Of a DNA stretch of 64,000 bases, positions 17,501-24,291 are shown piece after piece. The first letter of the stretch is position 1. Each line of letters opens with the position of its first letter. Under the pieces are notes generated by a model. It was not told the DNA's origin. It saw nothing but the letters and a program-made list of their open reading frames with translations, and searched no databases. A program made the position numbers and the translations under genes. The stretch is taken from contig NZ_BDBQ01000092.1 of NCBI RefSeq assembly GCF_001613065.1, positions 1 to 64,000 on the forward strand, written 5' to 3'. This stretch comes from Nocardia miyunensis NBRC 108239 (GTDB lineage Bacteria > Actinomycetota > Actinomycetes > Mycobacteriales > Mycobacteriaceae).

Positions 17501-18871
17501 GGCGGGACGAACTCGGTGGCGTTCAGCCCGGACGAAAGCATCCTGGCTGCGAGCGGCGGCGACGGCACCGCACGGCTGTGGGACATCCGTACGCACCAGC
17601 AGATCGGCGATCCCCCCACCGGCGAAGGCGGCGGGCGCAACTCCGTGGCGTTCGGCCCCGATGGGCACACCCTCGTCACCAGCAGCCGCGACGGCATGGT
17701 GCGGCTGTGGGACACTTGCACCGGCCGCCCGATCGGTGAGCCCCTCACCGGCCACACCAGCGTGTCCTCGGTGGTGTTGAGCCGGGACGGGAGCACGCTC
17801 GCTACCAGCAGCTACGATAACACGGTACGGCTGTGGGATACCGGCACTGGCCGCCCGATCGGTGAGGCCCTCACCGGCCACACCGGCGCGGTGCTCTCGG
17901 TGGCGTTCAGCCCGGACGGGCACACCCTCGCCACCGGCACCGCCAAAGGCCCAGTGCAGTTGTGGGACACCCGCACACGCCAGCAGATCGGCGCCCCTCT
18001 CACCGGCCACACCCAATGGGTGAACTCGGTGGTGTTCAGTCCAGACGGGCACACCCTCGCCACTGCGAGCTACGACGACACGGTGCGGTTGTGGGACACC
18101 CGCACACGCCAGCAGATCGGCGAGCCCCTCACCGGCGAACACGGCGGGGACAACTCGATCGCCTTCAGCCCGGATGGGCACACCCTCGCCACCGTCAGTG
18201 ACATCGGCGGGGCGTGGCTGTTGGACACCCGCACACGCCAGCAGATCGGCGCCCCCCTCACCTCTCGGGACAACATAGTCAACTCGGTCGCCTTCAGCCC
18301 GGATGGGCACACCCTCGCCACACACAGCAGGGGTGACGACACGGTGCGGCTGTGGGATACCCGCACACGCCAGCAGATCGGCGAGCTCCATATCGGCCGT
18401 GCCGAACTGATGGATTTGGTGGTGTTCAGCCCGGACTGGCACACCCTTGCCACTAGCGGCTCCGACGGCACAGTGCGGCTGTGGGATACCCGCACACGCC
18501 AGCAGATCGGCGAGTCCCTCACCAGCGACCAAGCGCCGCCCTCGGTGGTGTTCAGTCCGGACGGGCGCACCCTCGCGATCAGCGGCGAACACACGGCGCA
18601 ACTGGGGGACATTGGCACCGGCCGCCCGATCGGCGAGTTCCTCACCGGGGACACCGCATCGGTCCTCTCGGTGGCGTTCAGTCCCGACCGGCGCAACCTC
18701 GCTACCGGCAGCGGCGACAGCGACGGCACAGTGCGCTTGTGGGATGTCGGTTTCAGCGGCGATGTCGCAGCATCTCTTTGTTCCCAAGTCGGCGGCGTCC
18801 CCGCTCAACCGGCCCGAGACCTGCCCGAAATCCCCACACCCCAGCAGCTGTGCCCTCACACCGACAAATAG
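14576..18871 (+). CDS. Caspase-nSTAND1-TM-WD40 conflict-system effector
   Basis: This 1431-residue protein has four parts. Residues 1-200 are a caspase-like peptidase with catalytic His86 (YFIGHG) and Cys139 (LDCCFSG). Residues about 255-700 are a STAND NTPase opening with CPYPGLAAFGPEDAGMFFGR, with the P-loop GASGSGKTS near 303-311 and Walker B VIVDQLEELF near 387. A transmembrane helix (AILLVLVVALAAVAVVAV) lies near 710-728. Residues about 800-1395 form 14 WD repeats, enough for two seven-blade propellers. The model is signal binding by the WD rings, NTPase oligomerisation and protease activation leading to cell death. That mode is known for related systems but inferred here. The blade DNA is unusually uniform. 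Confidence 0.92.
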   Translation: MTDLSGEGVRILILATATHTGSALPSLPTVPETFDDLREAFVDRCGARAENVVGVLDPSDARTMAAVIAEEAARAQSILVVYFIGHGLRGPGGELFLAAADTGELIPGLAAHQALSFAALAQAVQGCRAAAVVVILDCCFSGTATLDADTASIREFATGAHGRYLIGSAEHLASAPAGQRHTAFTGALLELLEHGDAREPAWLTLDSVFDGIYRRLRHAQQGPLPRRQAGDRAGEVIIAPNPASAPRPQVARDPVPGRCPYPGLAAFGPEDAGMFFGRGPMLERLLEALAGARAEGGVQVLVGASGSGKTSLLNAGLVAALRDRGLPGITGSAGWPVRRFTPGADPLQRLAAALDAPDARGSIDTEPSRVGEYAEAILAGRDGDALVVIVDQLEELFTLCTDLSARTTFLAALTALAAPRTAAGPQALVATALRADFYGHAATYPELVAALRDRQILIEPMTRPELREAIEKPANANGWTLADGLAEIILNDLEPDTTTATGALPLLSHAMLSTWNRREDRELTVAGYRATGGIANAIKHSADTIYTSASDADRGALRMMLPRLVRVSADGDADTIQPVDRTALTRGVTDPDIAEQVLDQLTEARLITMDRDTVRLAHEALLREWPRLREWIDTDRDWLHRSQRFITDSHHWQHSGTDGALLYRGSQLAAIRDRGIPADQDPILADPVSTAFLTAAIRGETRRTLQRRAVTAILLVLVVALAAVAVVAVRAGRESNHQRDIAIARELASRSEQFASTDPVWSRLAALAAWRTQPIPEARYAMLAAARNPLRAVLPAPTGGGISVAFSPDGHTLAAYSSDMVQLWDISTGRQIGEPFASDSGAVSSAAFSPNGQILATSGLATGGHDGMVRLWDTRTHQQIGEPLIGHTDVVLSVVFSPDGRTIATAGSADGTTRLWDTRTHRQIGEPLVSNTNFVGSVVFSPDGQTLAASSNDGTAQLWDTRTQRQIGEPFTGEGGGTNSVAFSPDESILAASGGDGTARLWDIRTHQQIGDPPTGEGGGRNSVAFGPDGHTLVTSSRDGMVRLWDTCTGRPIGEPLTGHTSVSSVVLSRDGSTLATSSYDNTVRLWDTGTGRPIGEALTGHTGAVLSVAFSPDGHTLATGTAKGPVQLWDTRTRQQIGAPLTGHTQWVNSVVFSPDGHTLATASYDDTVRLWDTRTRQQIGEPLTGEHGGDNSIAFSPDGHTLATVSDIGGAWLLDTRTRQQIGAPLTSRDNIVNSVAFSPDGHTLATHSRGDDTVRLWDTRTRQQIGELHIGRAELMDLVVFSPDWHTLATSGSDGTVRLWDTRTRQQIGESLTSDQAPPSVVFSPDGRTLAISGEHTAQLGDIGTGRPIGEFLTGDTASVLSVAFSPDRRNLATGSGDSDGTVRLWDVGFSGDVAASLCSQVGGVPAQPARDLPEIPTPQQLCPHTDK

Positions 18872-19270
18872 GACAAAGATCCGGTCGGTAGCGCTGAGTC
18901 AGGTATCACATCCCAGTGTCTCGCTGCGGTCGGACAGCGGTGGGCACCTTTACAGCTGTCGACAGCAGGTATCGCATGCGACCTGGGCCGGTGTCCCCGG
19001 TCTGCTCAGCAAGTGTCGAGCAGTTCTTGTTCGGCAGCTCCGAACCCTCCCGGCCAGTATCGCCGCTGCGATGCGGCCGGTTTTCCATCCCCAGAGTTCG
19101 ATAAGGATGGGACCAGACATACAGACAGCATGAGAGCCGATCGATCACTAGATCGGGTAAGCACCCCACGATGACCAGGCGTTTTACGGTTGCTCATGTT
19201 TTGCGTGTCCTGCTGAGGGCACCAACCTGCGACAACAGCATCCACGGCTCGGTGTAGGTGCTGCTCCGGC
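18872..19270. other. Intergenic region with dispersed repeat
   Basis: No gene is supported between the effector stop and the HTH gene end. The right half carries the dispersed repeat copy at 19167-19233. I see no strong terminator hairpin directly after the effector. Confidence 0.4.
19167..19233 (+). repeat. Dispersed repeat, copy 3
   Basis: This nearly repeats 8591-8660 (CACGATGACCAGGCGTTTTA, CATGTTTTGCGTG, GAGGGCACCAACCTGCGAC). It ends 37 bases from the 3' end of a double-HTH gene, as the 44907-44936 copy also ends about 20 bases from one. Confidence 0.6.
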
Positions 19271-19711
19271 TTATGCTCGCGGCCGTCCATGGACATCACG
19301 CGTGGGGACTCCACGTTCACGAATCTTGGCCAAAACGGTGGTATGAGCGACCCCCAAATGCCGACCCACCCGAACAAGAGACCAGCCCAGCTTGTACAAA
19401 TGGACCGCTTCATCGATCTGCTCTGGCGACAATCCCCGACGACGCATCGGCACGTCGTGCCGATGCAGAATCTCGCTGACCGTCCGCCGCTCGATACCGA
19501 ACCGGGCACCCAACTGATACACCGTCTCCCCAGCCTCATATCCCGCGATAAGGTCCTGAACCTGATCGGTGCCCAATCGGCGGGCCCGACCAGGTTTGTG
19601 GCGATCGGCAGGCGGTGGACCGGGTGTGGCGGGGCCAGGAAGCTTCCGACGCAGGGATTCCAAGGCTTCTACCTGCGGTTTCGGGTTATAGTAAGCTCCC
19701 CCAAGGTCCAC
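19271..19711 (-). CDS. Double-HTH protein, recombinase-tail-like (copy A, 146 aa)
   Basis: From GTG 19711 the protein is 146 residues and aligns without gaps to two other copies (44956-45396 and 63391-63831), each exactly 441 bases. It opens VDLGGAYYNPKPQVEAL and has two consecutive HTH units. The first is DQVQDLIAGYEAGETVYQLG plus RFGIERRTVSEILHRHDVPM. The second is LSPEQIDEAVHLYKLGWSLV plus RHLGVAHTTVLAKIRERGV. Such units form the DNA-binding tail of serine recombinases, but no catalytic resolvase domain is attached or adjacent. It may bind DNA as a regulator or be an orphaned recombinase tail. Similarity among copies starts exactly at the GTG. Confidence 0.75.
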   Translation of the reverse strand: MDLGGAYYNPKPQVEALESLRRKLPGPATPGPPPADRHKPGRARRLGTDQVQDLIAGYEAGETVYQLGARFGIERRTVSEILHRHDVPMRRRGLSPEQIDEAVHLYKLGWSLVRVGRHLGVAHTTVLAKIRERGVPTRDVHGRPRA

Positions 19712-19762
19712 AAATTGACACGAATAAGGCCGTTGATCAGCGGTTATGCTGCCCTTCAGCCA

Positions 19763-20480
19763 TGAGACCAACTTCGGCCGGATGCCACATATCTCCTGGT
19801 CAGCGCCTGTTTTCTGGTTCTAATTGGCCTCCCAAGGTATGTTTTCCGCTCGGTGTTGATTAAGTCCGAAGGCACTCTTTCAATACCGCGACCGTAAGCC
19901 TTGCTCGTCGCAAGTCGGGTCCCCGCCGATCGTCATGGATTGATGTCAGGACCGAGCCCGCCCGTGTGTGTCGCGAGTACGGACACCACGCTCGCGCAGA
20001 CGATTCAACACGGTGCCCGGATCCACGGCGAGGTGACGCGCGACGCGAGCAAGGGACCAACCACCGCTGTAAAGAGCAATCGCCACATCAACTTGTTCAC
20101 CAGACAAGCCACATCGCCGCATCGGAACATCGTGCCGATGCAGAACCGCGCTCACGGTACGACGATCAACACCGAACCTGTCCCCCAACTCGTACGTCGT
20201 CGCACCAGCCAGATACCTCTCAATCAAGATCCGGACTTGATCCCGATCCAGTCGGCGTACCCGCCGCGGCGAGAACCGGTCCCCGGACACCGGCGAGGAC
20301 GGTGAACTCCTGCCGCGGATCACCGCAGGATCCCCATGAGCACCTCGGCGATCGGCCGTCTGCTGTCGCGCAAGTTCAACAAGTACGCGCGCGATCTTTT
20401 CCGCATCGGGTGGGTCACGACGGACACCACGCACACGAAGCTCACCCCATCCCGGAGCGGCGTTGTTCGAAGTCTTCATA
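19763..20480. repeat. Long repeat unit matching 53187-53740
   Basis: The DNA from CATGAGACCAACTTCGGCCG through GCGCCTGTTTTCTGGTTCTA into the HTH gene at 19946-20479 is recognisably the same as 53187-53740, including noncoding DNA beyond the gene's 3' end. The second copy is shorter and broken. Similarity of noncoding DNA implies duplication of a unit rather than of protein family only. Confidence 0.6.
19946..20479 (-). CDS. Double-HTH protein, long form with N-terminal helix (copy D)
   Basis: This 177-residue protein has the same two-HTH body as the 146-residue copies (DQVRILIERYLAGATTYELG and RFGVDRRTVSAVLHRHDVPM; then VDVAIALYSGGWSLARVARH). It adds an N-terminal extension, WGELRVRGVRRDPPDAEKIA followed by RVLVELARQQ. 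That extension recurs, broken, at 20700-20890 and 53640-53740, and this body recurs at 12756-12883. ATG 20479 is a reasonable start. It is transcribed toward copy A and separated from it by about 235 bases. Likely DNA-binding; no catalytic domain is visible. Confidence 0.72.
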   Translation of the reverse strand: MKTSNNAAPGWGELRVRGVRRDPPDAEKIARVLVELARQQTADRRGAHGDPAVIRGRSSPSSPVSGDRFSPRRVRRLDRDQVRILIERYLAGATTYELGDRFGVDRRTVSAVLHRHDVPMRRCGLSGEQVDVAIALYSGGWSLARVARHLAVDPGTVLNRLRERGVRTRDTHGRARS

Positions 20481-20699
20481 CGACCATCCTGTGCTCAGAC
20501 CACAACGACGGCCACGGTAATCCGCTCCGAGCGACTGCACCTCCGCCATCTACCTGGCCCCGGTCGCAGCACTTGCCCGGATGATGTGCGTATGAGCCCC
20601 GAGTATGAACTCCCACAGCAGCGGCTGGCTTGGGGGAGGCCGGCCCCACATGCCAGCCTCCCGGTGTTGCCCGCCGGTCGTCAGGGTTGTCCGATGACG

Positions 20700-20890
20700 G
20701 TTCCGGATGCCTCGCCGAGAGGCAAAAGGCGGACCGGTGACCGCTGGTCGGCCGGCGCCGGCCGTGGACTCCTACCACCACTACCCGCTGGATCATCATC
20801 GCCCGGACTGTCGGCTACCTGCTGCCGTGCGAGTTCAACAAGCACCATCGCGATCTTCTCGGCATCCGGACTGCGTCCGGCTGGCCCAGT
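20700..20890 (-). pseudogene. Long-form double-HTH gene fragment (N-terminal part)
   Basis: The minus-strand frame contains PDAEKIAMVLVELARQQVAD followed by a Gly/Pro-rich linker, matching the N-terminal extension of the gene at 19946-20479. The two HTH units are absent. Confidence 0.6.
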
Positions 20891-20924
20891 GCACTCCCCG
20901 CGGGCAGCTACACTAACTACATAT

Positions 20925-20942
20925 TGCGAAGGAGACTTCGCA
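20925..20942. terminator. Small hairpin
   Basis: TGCGAAG and CTTCGCA pair around GAGA. There is no T-run. It lies 37 bases before the larger hairpin. Confidence 0.3.
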
Positions 20943-20978
20943 CTTGAGTTGATGTAAGGTGAACTCGCCACAGAGGAC

Positions 20979-21024
20979 ACCGCATCGCCCCGAGGAGATT
21001 GCAGTCAGCGCGGGGCGATGCGGT
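20979..21024 (+). promoter_or_regulatory. Perfect 14-bp stem in the leader of the methylase operon
   Basis: ACCGCATCGCCCCG (20979-20992) pairs exactly with 21011-21024 around an 18-base loop that contains AGGAGATT. It lies 42 bases upstream of the small membrane protein start and is followed by TTCAACCGCTTCGTT. It could be an attenuator, a terminator of upstream transcription or an operator. The ribosome-site-like word in the loop is notable. Confidence 0.45.
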
Positions 21025-21066
21025 TTCAACCGCTTCGTTCATCACGGAGCAGTCGGAAGGAAACCC

Positions 21067-21282
21067 ATGAAGAATGTCCCCTTCAGCAGGTCATGGTACT
21101 GGCCCCGCCCTGACAGGCGTACCGCCTGCTGTGGCGTGGTCATCATCGTGTTCGTCGTCGTTCTCGGTTCCACGATCGGGTACGGCCAGGCGGCGATCGG
21201 TGCATTTATCACGGCGGTAGTTGGCGCTGCCGCGGCGGCGGTGGTCGAGTCGATGCTTCGGGCTTGGGCTTACCGCGCATGA
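21067..21282 (+). CDS. Small two-helix membrane protein preceding the methylase pair
   Basis: This 71-residue protein starts at ATG 21067 after GGAAGGAAAC. It has an aromatic N-terminus (SWYWPRPDRR) and two predicted membrane helices (VVIIVFVVVLGSTIGYG and AAIGAFITAVVGAAAAAVV). It resembles the 70-residue protein at 9073-9285 in size, layout and the final LR motif. The specificity subunit follows after 59 bases on the same strand. Its role is unknown; position suggests an accessory to the methylase system or a marker of a shared cassette. Confidence 0.65.
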   Translation: MKNVPFSRSWYWPRPDRRTACCGVVIIVFVVVLGSTIGYGQAAIGAFITAVVGAAAAAVVESMLRAWAYRA

Positions 21283-21341
21283 TGCACCGGGGGCGCGGTG
21301 CCGGTCACCGCGCTCCCGTCCCGCGAACCGAGGGAAGGCAG

Positions 21342-21947
21342 GTGAAGGTCGTGGGTGGAAATGAGCGCGTCGCGCTACGAGAACTAGCTGAAATCACGCC
21401 TGGTCCATCCGGCTCGTTGCTCGACGGACTCGGAGATGCCTCTGACGGGGTGCCCGTGGTGACGCCGTCGGACATCACCAGCGGATCCCAGGTCGACGCG
21501 CGGACGCTACGGCGGCTGCCAGACGATGATGCGAGCAGGCTGGGCCGGTTCACCCTTCGACAAGATGACATCGTTGTGGTCCGCCAAGGGTCGCTCGGCA
21601 GACTAGCGATGGTCAGACCGGAGTTGGTGGGGGCTCTCTACAACTCCTCGTGCGCGCGGGTACGCAGCGACGATCGTCGGGTTCTTCCCCAGTACTTGTT
21701 CGCGTATCTCTCCTCATCTGCTGTGCGGGAGGAGATTCTCCAGCGGGCACTGCAGGGGACGGTCCCGTCCATCAATGCCGCGCTGTTGGGTGACCTACCG
21801 GTGATAGTTCCTCCGTTGGAAACCCAGGATCAGGTGGTTGCAGTGGTTGCCGATGTCGATGAACTCACCCTCATCCATCGAGCGACTGCGGACCGCCTCG
21901 ACATCCTCAAGCAGGCACTACTCGATGACCTTTTGAGGAAAGGGTAG
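21342..21947 (+). CDS. hsdS: Type I restriction-modification specificity subunit, single target-recognition domain
   Basis: From GTG 21342 (AGGGAAGG just upstream) the protein is 201 residues, half the usual HsdS length. It contains one target-recognition domain of the S type (VALRELAEITPGPSGSLLDG; RFTLRQDDIVVVRQGSLGRL; QGTVPSINAALLGDLPVIVP) and one C-terminal coiled helix (RATADRLDILKQALLDDLLR). Half-size S proteins can dimerise to read a palindromic-type bipartite site. Two bases separate its stop from the methylase start, so the two are co-translated. The DNA target cannot be predicted from this. Confidence 0.8.
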   Translation: MKVVGGNERVALRELAEITPGPSGSLLDGLGDASDGVPVVTPSDITSGSQVDARTLRRLPDDDASRLGRFTLRQDDIVVVRQGSLGRLAMVRPELVGALYNSSCARVRSDDRRVLPQYLFAYLSSSAVREEILQRALQGTVPSINAALLGDLPVIVPPLETQDQVVAVVADVDELTLIHRATADRLDILKQALLDDLLRKG

Positions 21948-21949
21948 AC

Positions 21950-23887
21950 ATGCGCAGTGTCGATCTCGCTCAACATATTTGGAAGGCCGCTGACACTCTT
22001 CGAGGCCCCCTGGACGCCACGGAATACCAACGCGTCCTCTCCGTCGTGCTCCTGCTGAAGTGGGCATCCCACCACCCAGAGAAGCTCACCATCCCCGAGC
22101 CCGCTACATGGGACAATTTGACGGCATCCACCGAAACCTCAGCAGCCGACGCCCTGCATGCAGCCGCAGCGGCGTTGAGCCAGAGCAACCCGGAAATCCT
22201 CGATAAGGAGTTCCAGCACCTGGCATCGCTCACAAAACTGACCGATGCCCAGGCCAAGTTCTTGATCGACACATTCGACTCAATCCTCAAGGTAACCGCC
22301 GACTCCGAGCAGGACGACGAGGACGCCGGCAGGGCCTACGAACAGTTGCTCTACCGATTCACGGACAAGAGAAGTGAATTCAGCACACCGCCCTCGGTCA
22401 GTCGGCTGATGGCTCAGCTGGCCAATCCCCAGCCCGGACACTCTGTCTACGACCCGTGCGCAGGAACCGGCGGTCTACTAATCGCCGCCGACGCCTACGT
22501 AGCAGACCACACTGGCCAGACCGATGCCCTTTCTCTATTCGGACAGGACATCAACAAGCAGACGTGTACAGTCGCACGACTCAACCTGCTGCTACACAAC
22601 ATAACCAACGCAACCATACGAGCAGGCGACGCACTCGGAGATCCGAGCTATCTCGACGATTCGGGAAGCCTCCAACGCTTCGACCGGGTCGTAACCGATC
22701 CGCCGTTCAGTTTGAAAGGGCCCCGCGAGCTAATTCCGCAGCACACACGATACGGAGTGAGCCGCTTGGCGGACCTGATGTTCGTCCAGCATGTCCTGGC
22801 CTCACTGGCCCCTGACGGAGTAGGCGTCGTCACCGTCCCGCACGGGGTGTTGTTCAGAGGCGGGACCGAAGGACAAATCCGTCAGGGGCTGCTCGACGAC
22901 GGCAGGATCGCTGCAGTCGTCACCCTCGGACGCAACATCTTCCACAACACCTCGATCCCCGCCAGCCTCTTGGTCCTCCGCGGCGAGCACTCCGCCAAAA
23001 CAAGCCCGCGGGATGTGCTGTTCATCAACGCAGAGAACGAGCTCGATGTCGCACGCTCGAAAAACCACTTGGCACCTCGTCAAATCGAAAGAATCGCCAC
23101 CACGTTCCACAAGCAAGAAGAGATCGACCACTTCTCCCGGCTGGTGTCCATCGACGAGATCACAAGCAAGCAGTTCAATCTCAACGTCAGCGCTTACATC
23201 GACCCACCGCCGACCCCCGTCATGAGCCCGGACATCGGCGCCCTCCTCACCGGCGGCATCCCCGTCTCGGAGGTCGGAGCATCGCGAGACAGGTTCGCCG
23301 CGTTCAGGATCGAACCGATGAGTCTGTTCGTGCCCCGCGAGCCGGGATATCTCGACTTTCCACCAGAAGGATACGAGGCCATCGCGGCAACTATCCCGAA
23401 GCGAGCCGCCCCCATCGAAAGCGAGTTCACGACCACAGTTGAACACTGGACCCAAGAATTTCGTGAGGACAAGGCAATCCTGACCAGGGAACCGCTCGCC
23501 ACAGTACGCAAGCACTTCTCCGAGACATTCCTCGACGCGTTGTCGGCCTCGGCGATCCTGAACAACGAGCAATTGTCCGGCCTGTTCACGGACTGGTGGG
23601 TGACGAACGAGGAGGACCTCAACCAGCTACGCAGTCCCGACAACGGCTCCGACTCCCCCGCCGCGAAAGAGTACGAGGATCTCTACGACAGGATCGATGC
23701 CGACCTCGTCGCAAGGGCAACGAAACTGGTGGCTCGAGAGCGCAATCGCCTAGTCGATACGTATGTGGCGTGGGGAAACCGGTACAACACCTCCCTCAAC
23801 GAACTGGAGACCCGACGGGCAGAGGTGTCCTCTCGCCTGACCAAACACCTTCGAAGACTCGGCTACCCGGATGAACTCACCCACTAA
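21950..23887 (+). CDS. hsdM: Type I N6-adenine DNA methyltransferase
   Basis: This 645-residue protein has an N-terminal HsdM helical domain, the SAM-binding motif I YDPCAGTGGLL near residue 166 and the catalytic motif IV VTDPPFS near residue 247 (DPPF is the N6-adenine form). A long helical C-terminal part (about 430-640) is typical of HsdM proteins that contact S. AAAGGG precedes ATG 21950. No HsdR helicase-nuclease gene follows, so restriction would require a distant subunit or this is a solitary methylation system. Its last bases overlap a small downstream ORF. Confidence 0.88.
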   Translation: MRSVDLAQHIWKAADTLRGPLDATEYQRVLSVVLLLKWASHHPEKLTIPEPATWDNLTASTETSAADALHAAAAALSQSNPEILDKEFQHLASLTKLTDAQAKFLIDTFDSILKVTADSEQDDEDAGRAYEQLLYRFTDKRSEFSTPPSVSRLMAQLANPQPGHSVYDPCAGTGGLLIAADAYVADHTGQTDALSLFGQDINKQTCTVARLNLLLHNITNATIRAGDALGDPSYLDDSGSLQRFDRVVTDPPFSLKGPRELIPQHTRYGVSRLADLMFVQHVLASLAPDGVGVVTVPHGVLFRGGTEGQIRQGLLDDGRIAAVVTLGRNIFHNTSIPASLLVLRGEHSAKTSPRDVLFINAENELDVARSKNHLAPRQIERIATTFHKQEEIDHFSRLVSIDEITSKQFNLNVSAYIDPPPTPVMSPDIGALLTGGIPVSEVGASRDRFAAFRIEPMSLFVPREPGYLDFPPEGYEAIAATIPKRAAPIESEFTTTVEHWTQEFREDKAILTREPLATVRKHFSETFLDALSASAILNNEQLSGLFTDWWVTNEEDLNQLRSPDNGSDSPAAKEYEDLYDRIDADLVARATKLVARERNRLVDTYVAWGNRYNTSLNELETRRAEVSSRLTKHLRRLGYPDELTH

Positions 23888-24092
23888 TCCACACGGCCGA
23901 CCGACAAGTGCCCCGGGCGACGAACTACTGCGTCGCCTATCGGACCCGCACAACGGGCCACCTGAGCGCAGGCCGACAAGCCCGCCCACGCGCACTGGAG
24001 CGAGAACGCGGCTGCGGAATTTTTCAAGAGGTCTTCGCGCCGCGGTCGAAGAACACGAGGACGGCGCGGAGAACTCTGCACCGAAGACATGA
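23871..24092 (+). CDS. Small basic protein overlapping the methylase end
   Basis: ATG 23871 lies inside the last 17 bases of the methylase gene and opens 73 codons. The product is proline- and arginine-rich (PPERRPTSPPTRTGARTRLR) with a short C-terminal helix (GLRAAVEEHEDG). There is no recognised domain. Its stop overlaps another possible start (ATGA at 24089). It could be the last gene of the operon, but coding evidence is only moderate. Confidence 0.4.
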   Translation: MNSPTNPHGRPTSAPGDELLRRLSDPHNGPPERRPTSPPTRTGARTRLRNFSRGLRAAVEEHEDGAENSAPKT

Positions 24093-24138
24093 TCCAGGAT
24101 CACGACCACTGCGATGTCACCATCACTCTGACCCGGGA

Positions 24139-24291
24139 ATGCCTGCGCCCGAATCAGTCGAGCACGCCCTGCGTGCCTGGAACCGGTTCGAGCTCGACCG
24201 CAGCGCACCCCACGAGGCTGTTGATTTGCTCATGCAGGCTGGTCCGGGGAATGCTCTGCCGCCCACGTTGCAATCTGTGCTCGCGAGGTGA
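24139..24291 (+). CDS. Possible 50-residue ORF, antisense to the kinase 3' end
   Basis: ATG 24139 begins MPAPESVEHALRAWNRFELD and ends at TGA 24291, running 62 bases into the opposite-strand kinase gene. Composition looks protein-like (helical, balanced) and GC at third positions is high. There is no clear ribosome site or family, so it may be a remnant. Confidence 0.25.
   Translation: MPAPESVEHALRAWNRFELDRSAPHEAVDLLMQAGPGNALPPTLQSVLAR

Larger units (their letters stand above)
20480..21066. other. Repeat- and hairpin-rich intergenic region
   Basis: This stretch holds a fragment of the long-form HTH gene (20700-20890), a small hairpin (20925-20942) and a perfect 14-bp hairpin (20979-21024). 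No complete gene is supported. Confidence 0.45.

Noticed and set aside
16652..18859. 735-residue open frame on the minus strand opposite the WD40 repeats
   Set aside because: It mirrors the repeated blades of the plus-strand gene (GC-rich shadow frame) and contains only repeat-derived Gly/Ala/Asp-rich sequence with no domain.
19271..20479. Serine recombinase catalytic gene accompanying the HTH copies
   Set aside because: I looked for the resolvase active-site Ser region and long zinc-ribbon/coiled-coil parts nearby and found none; only the HTH tails are present.
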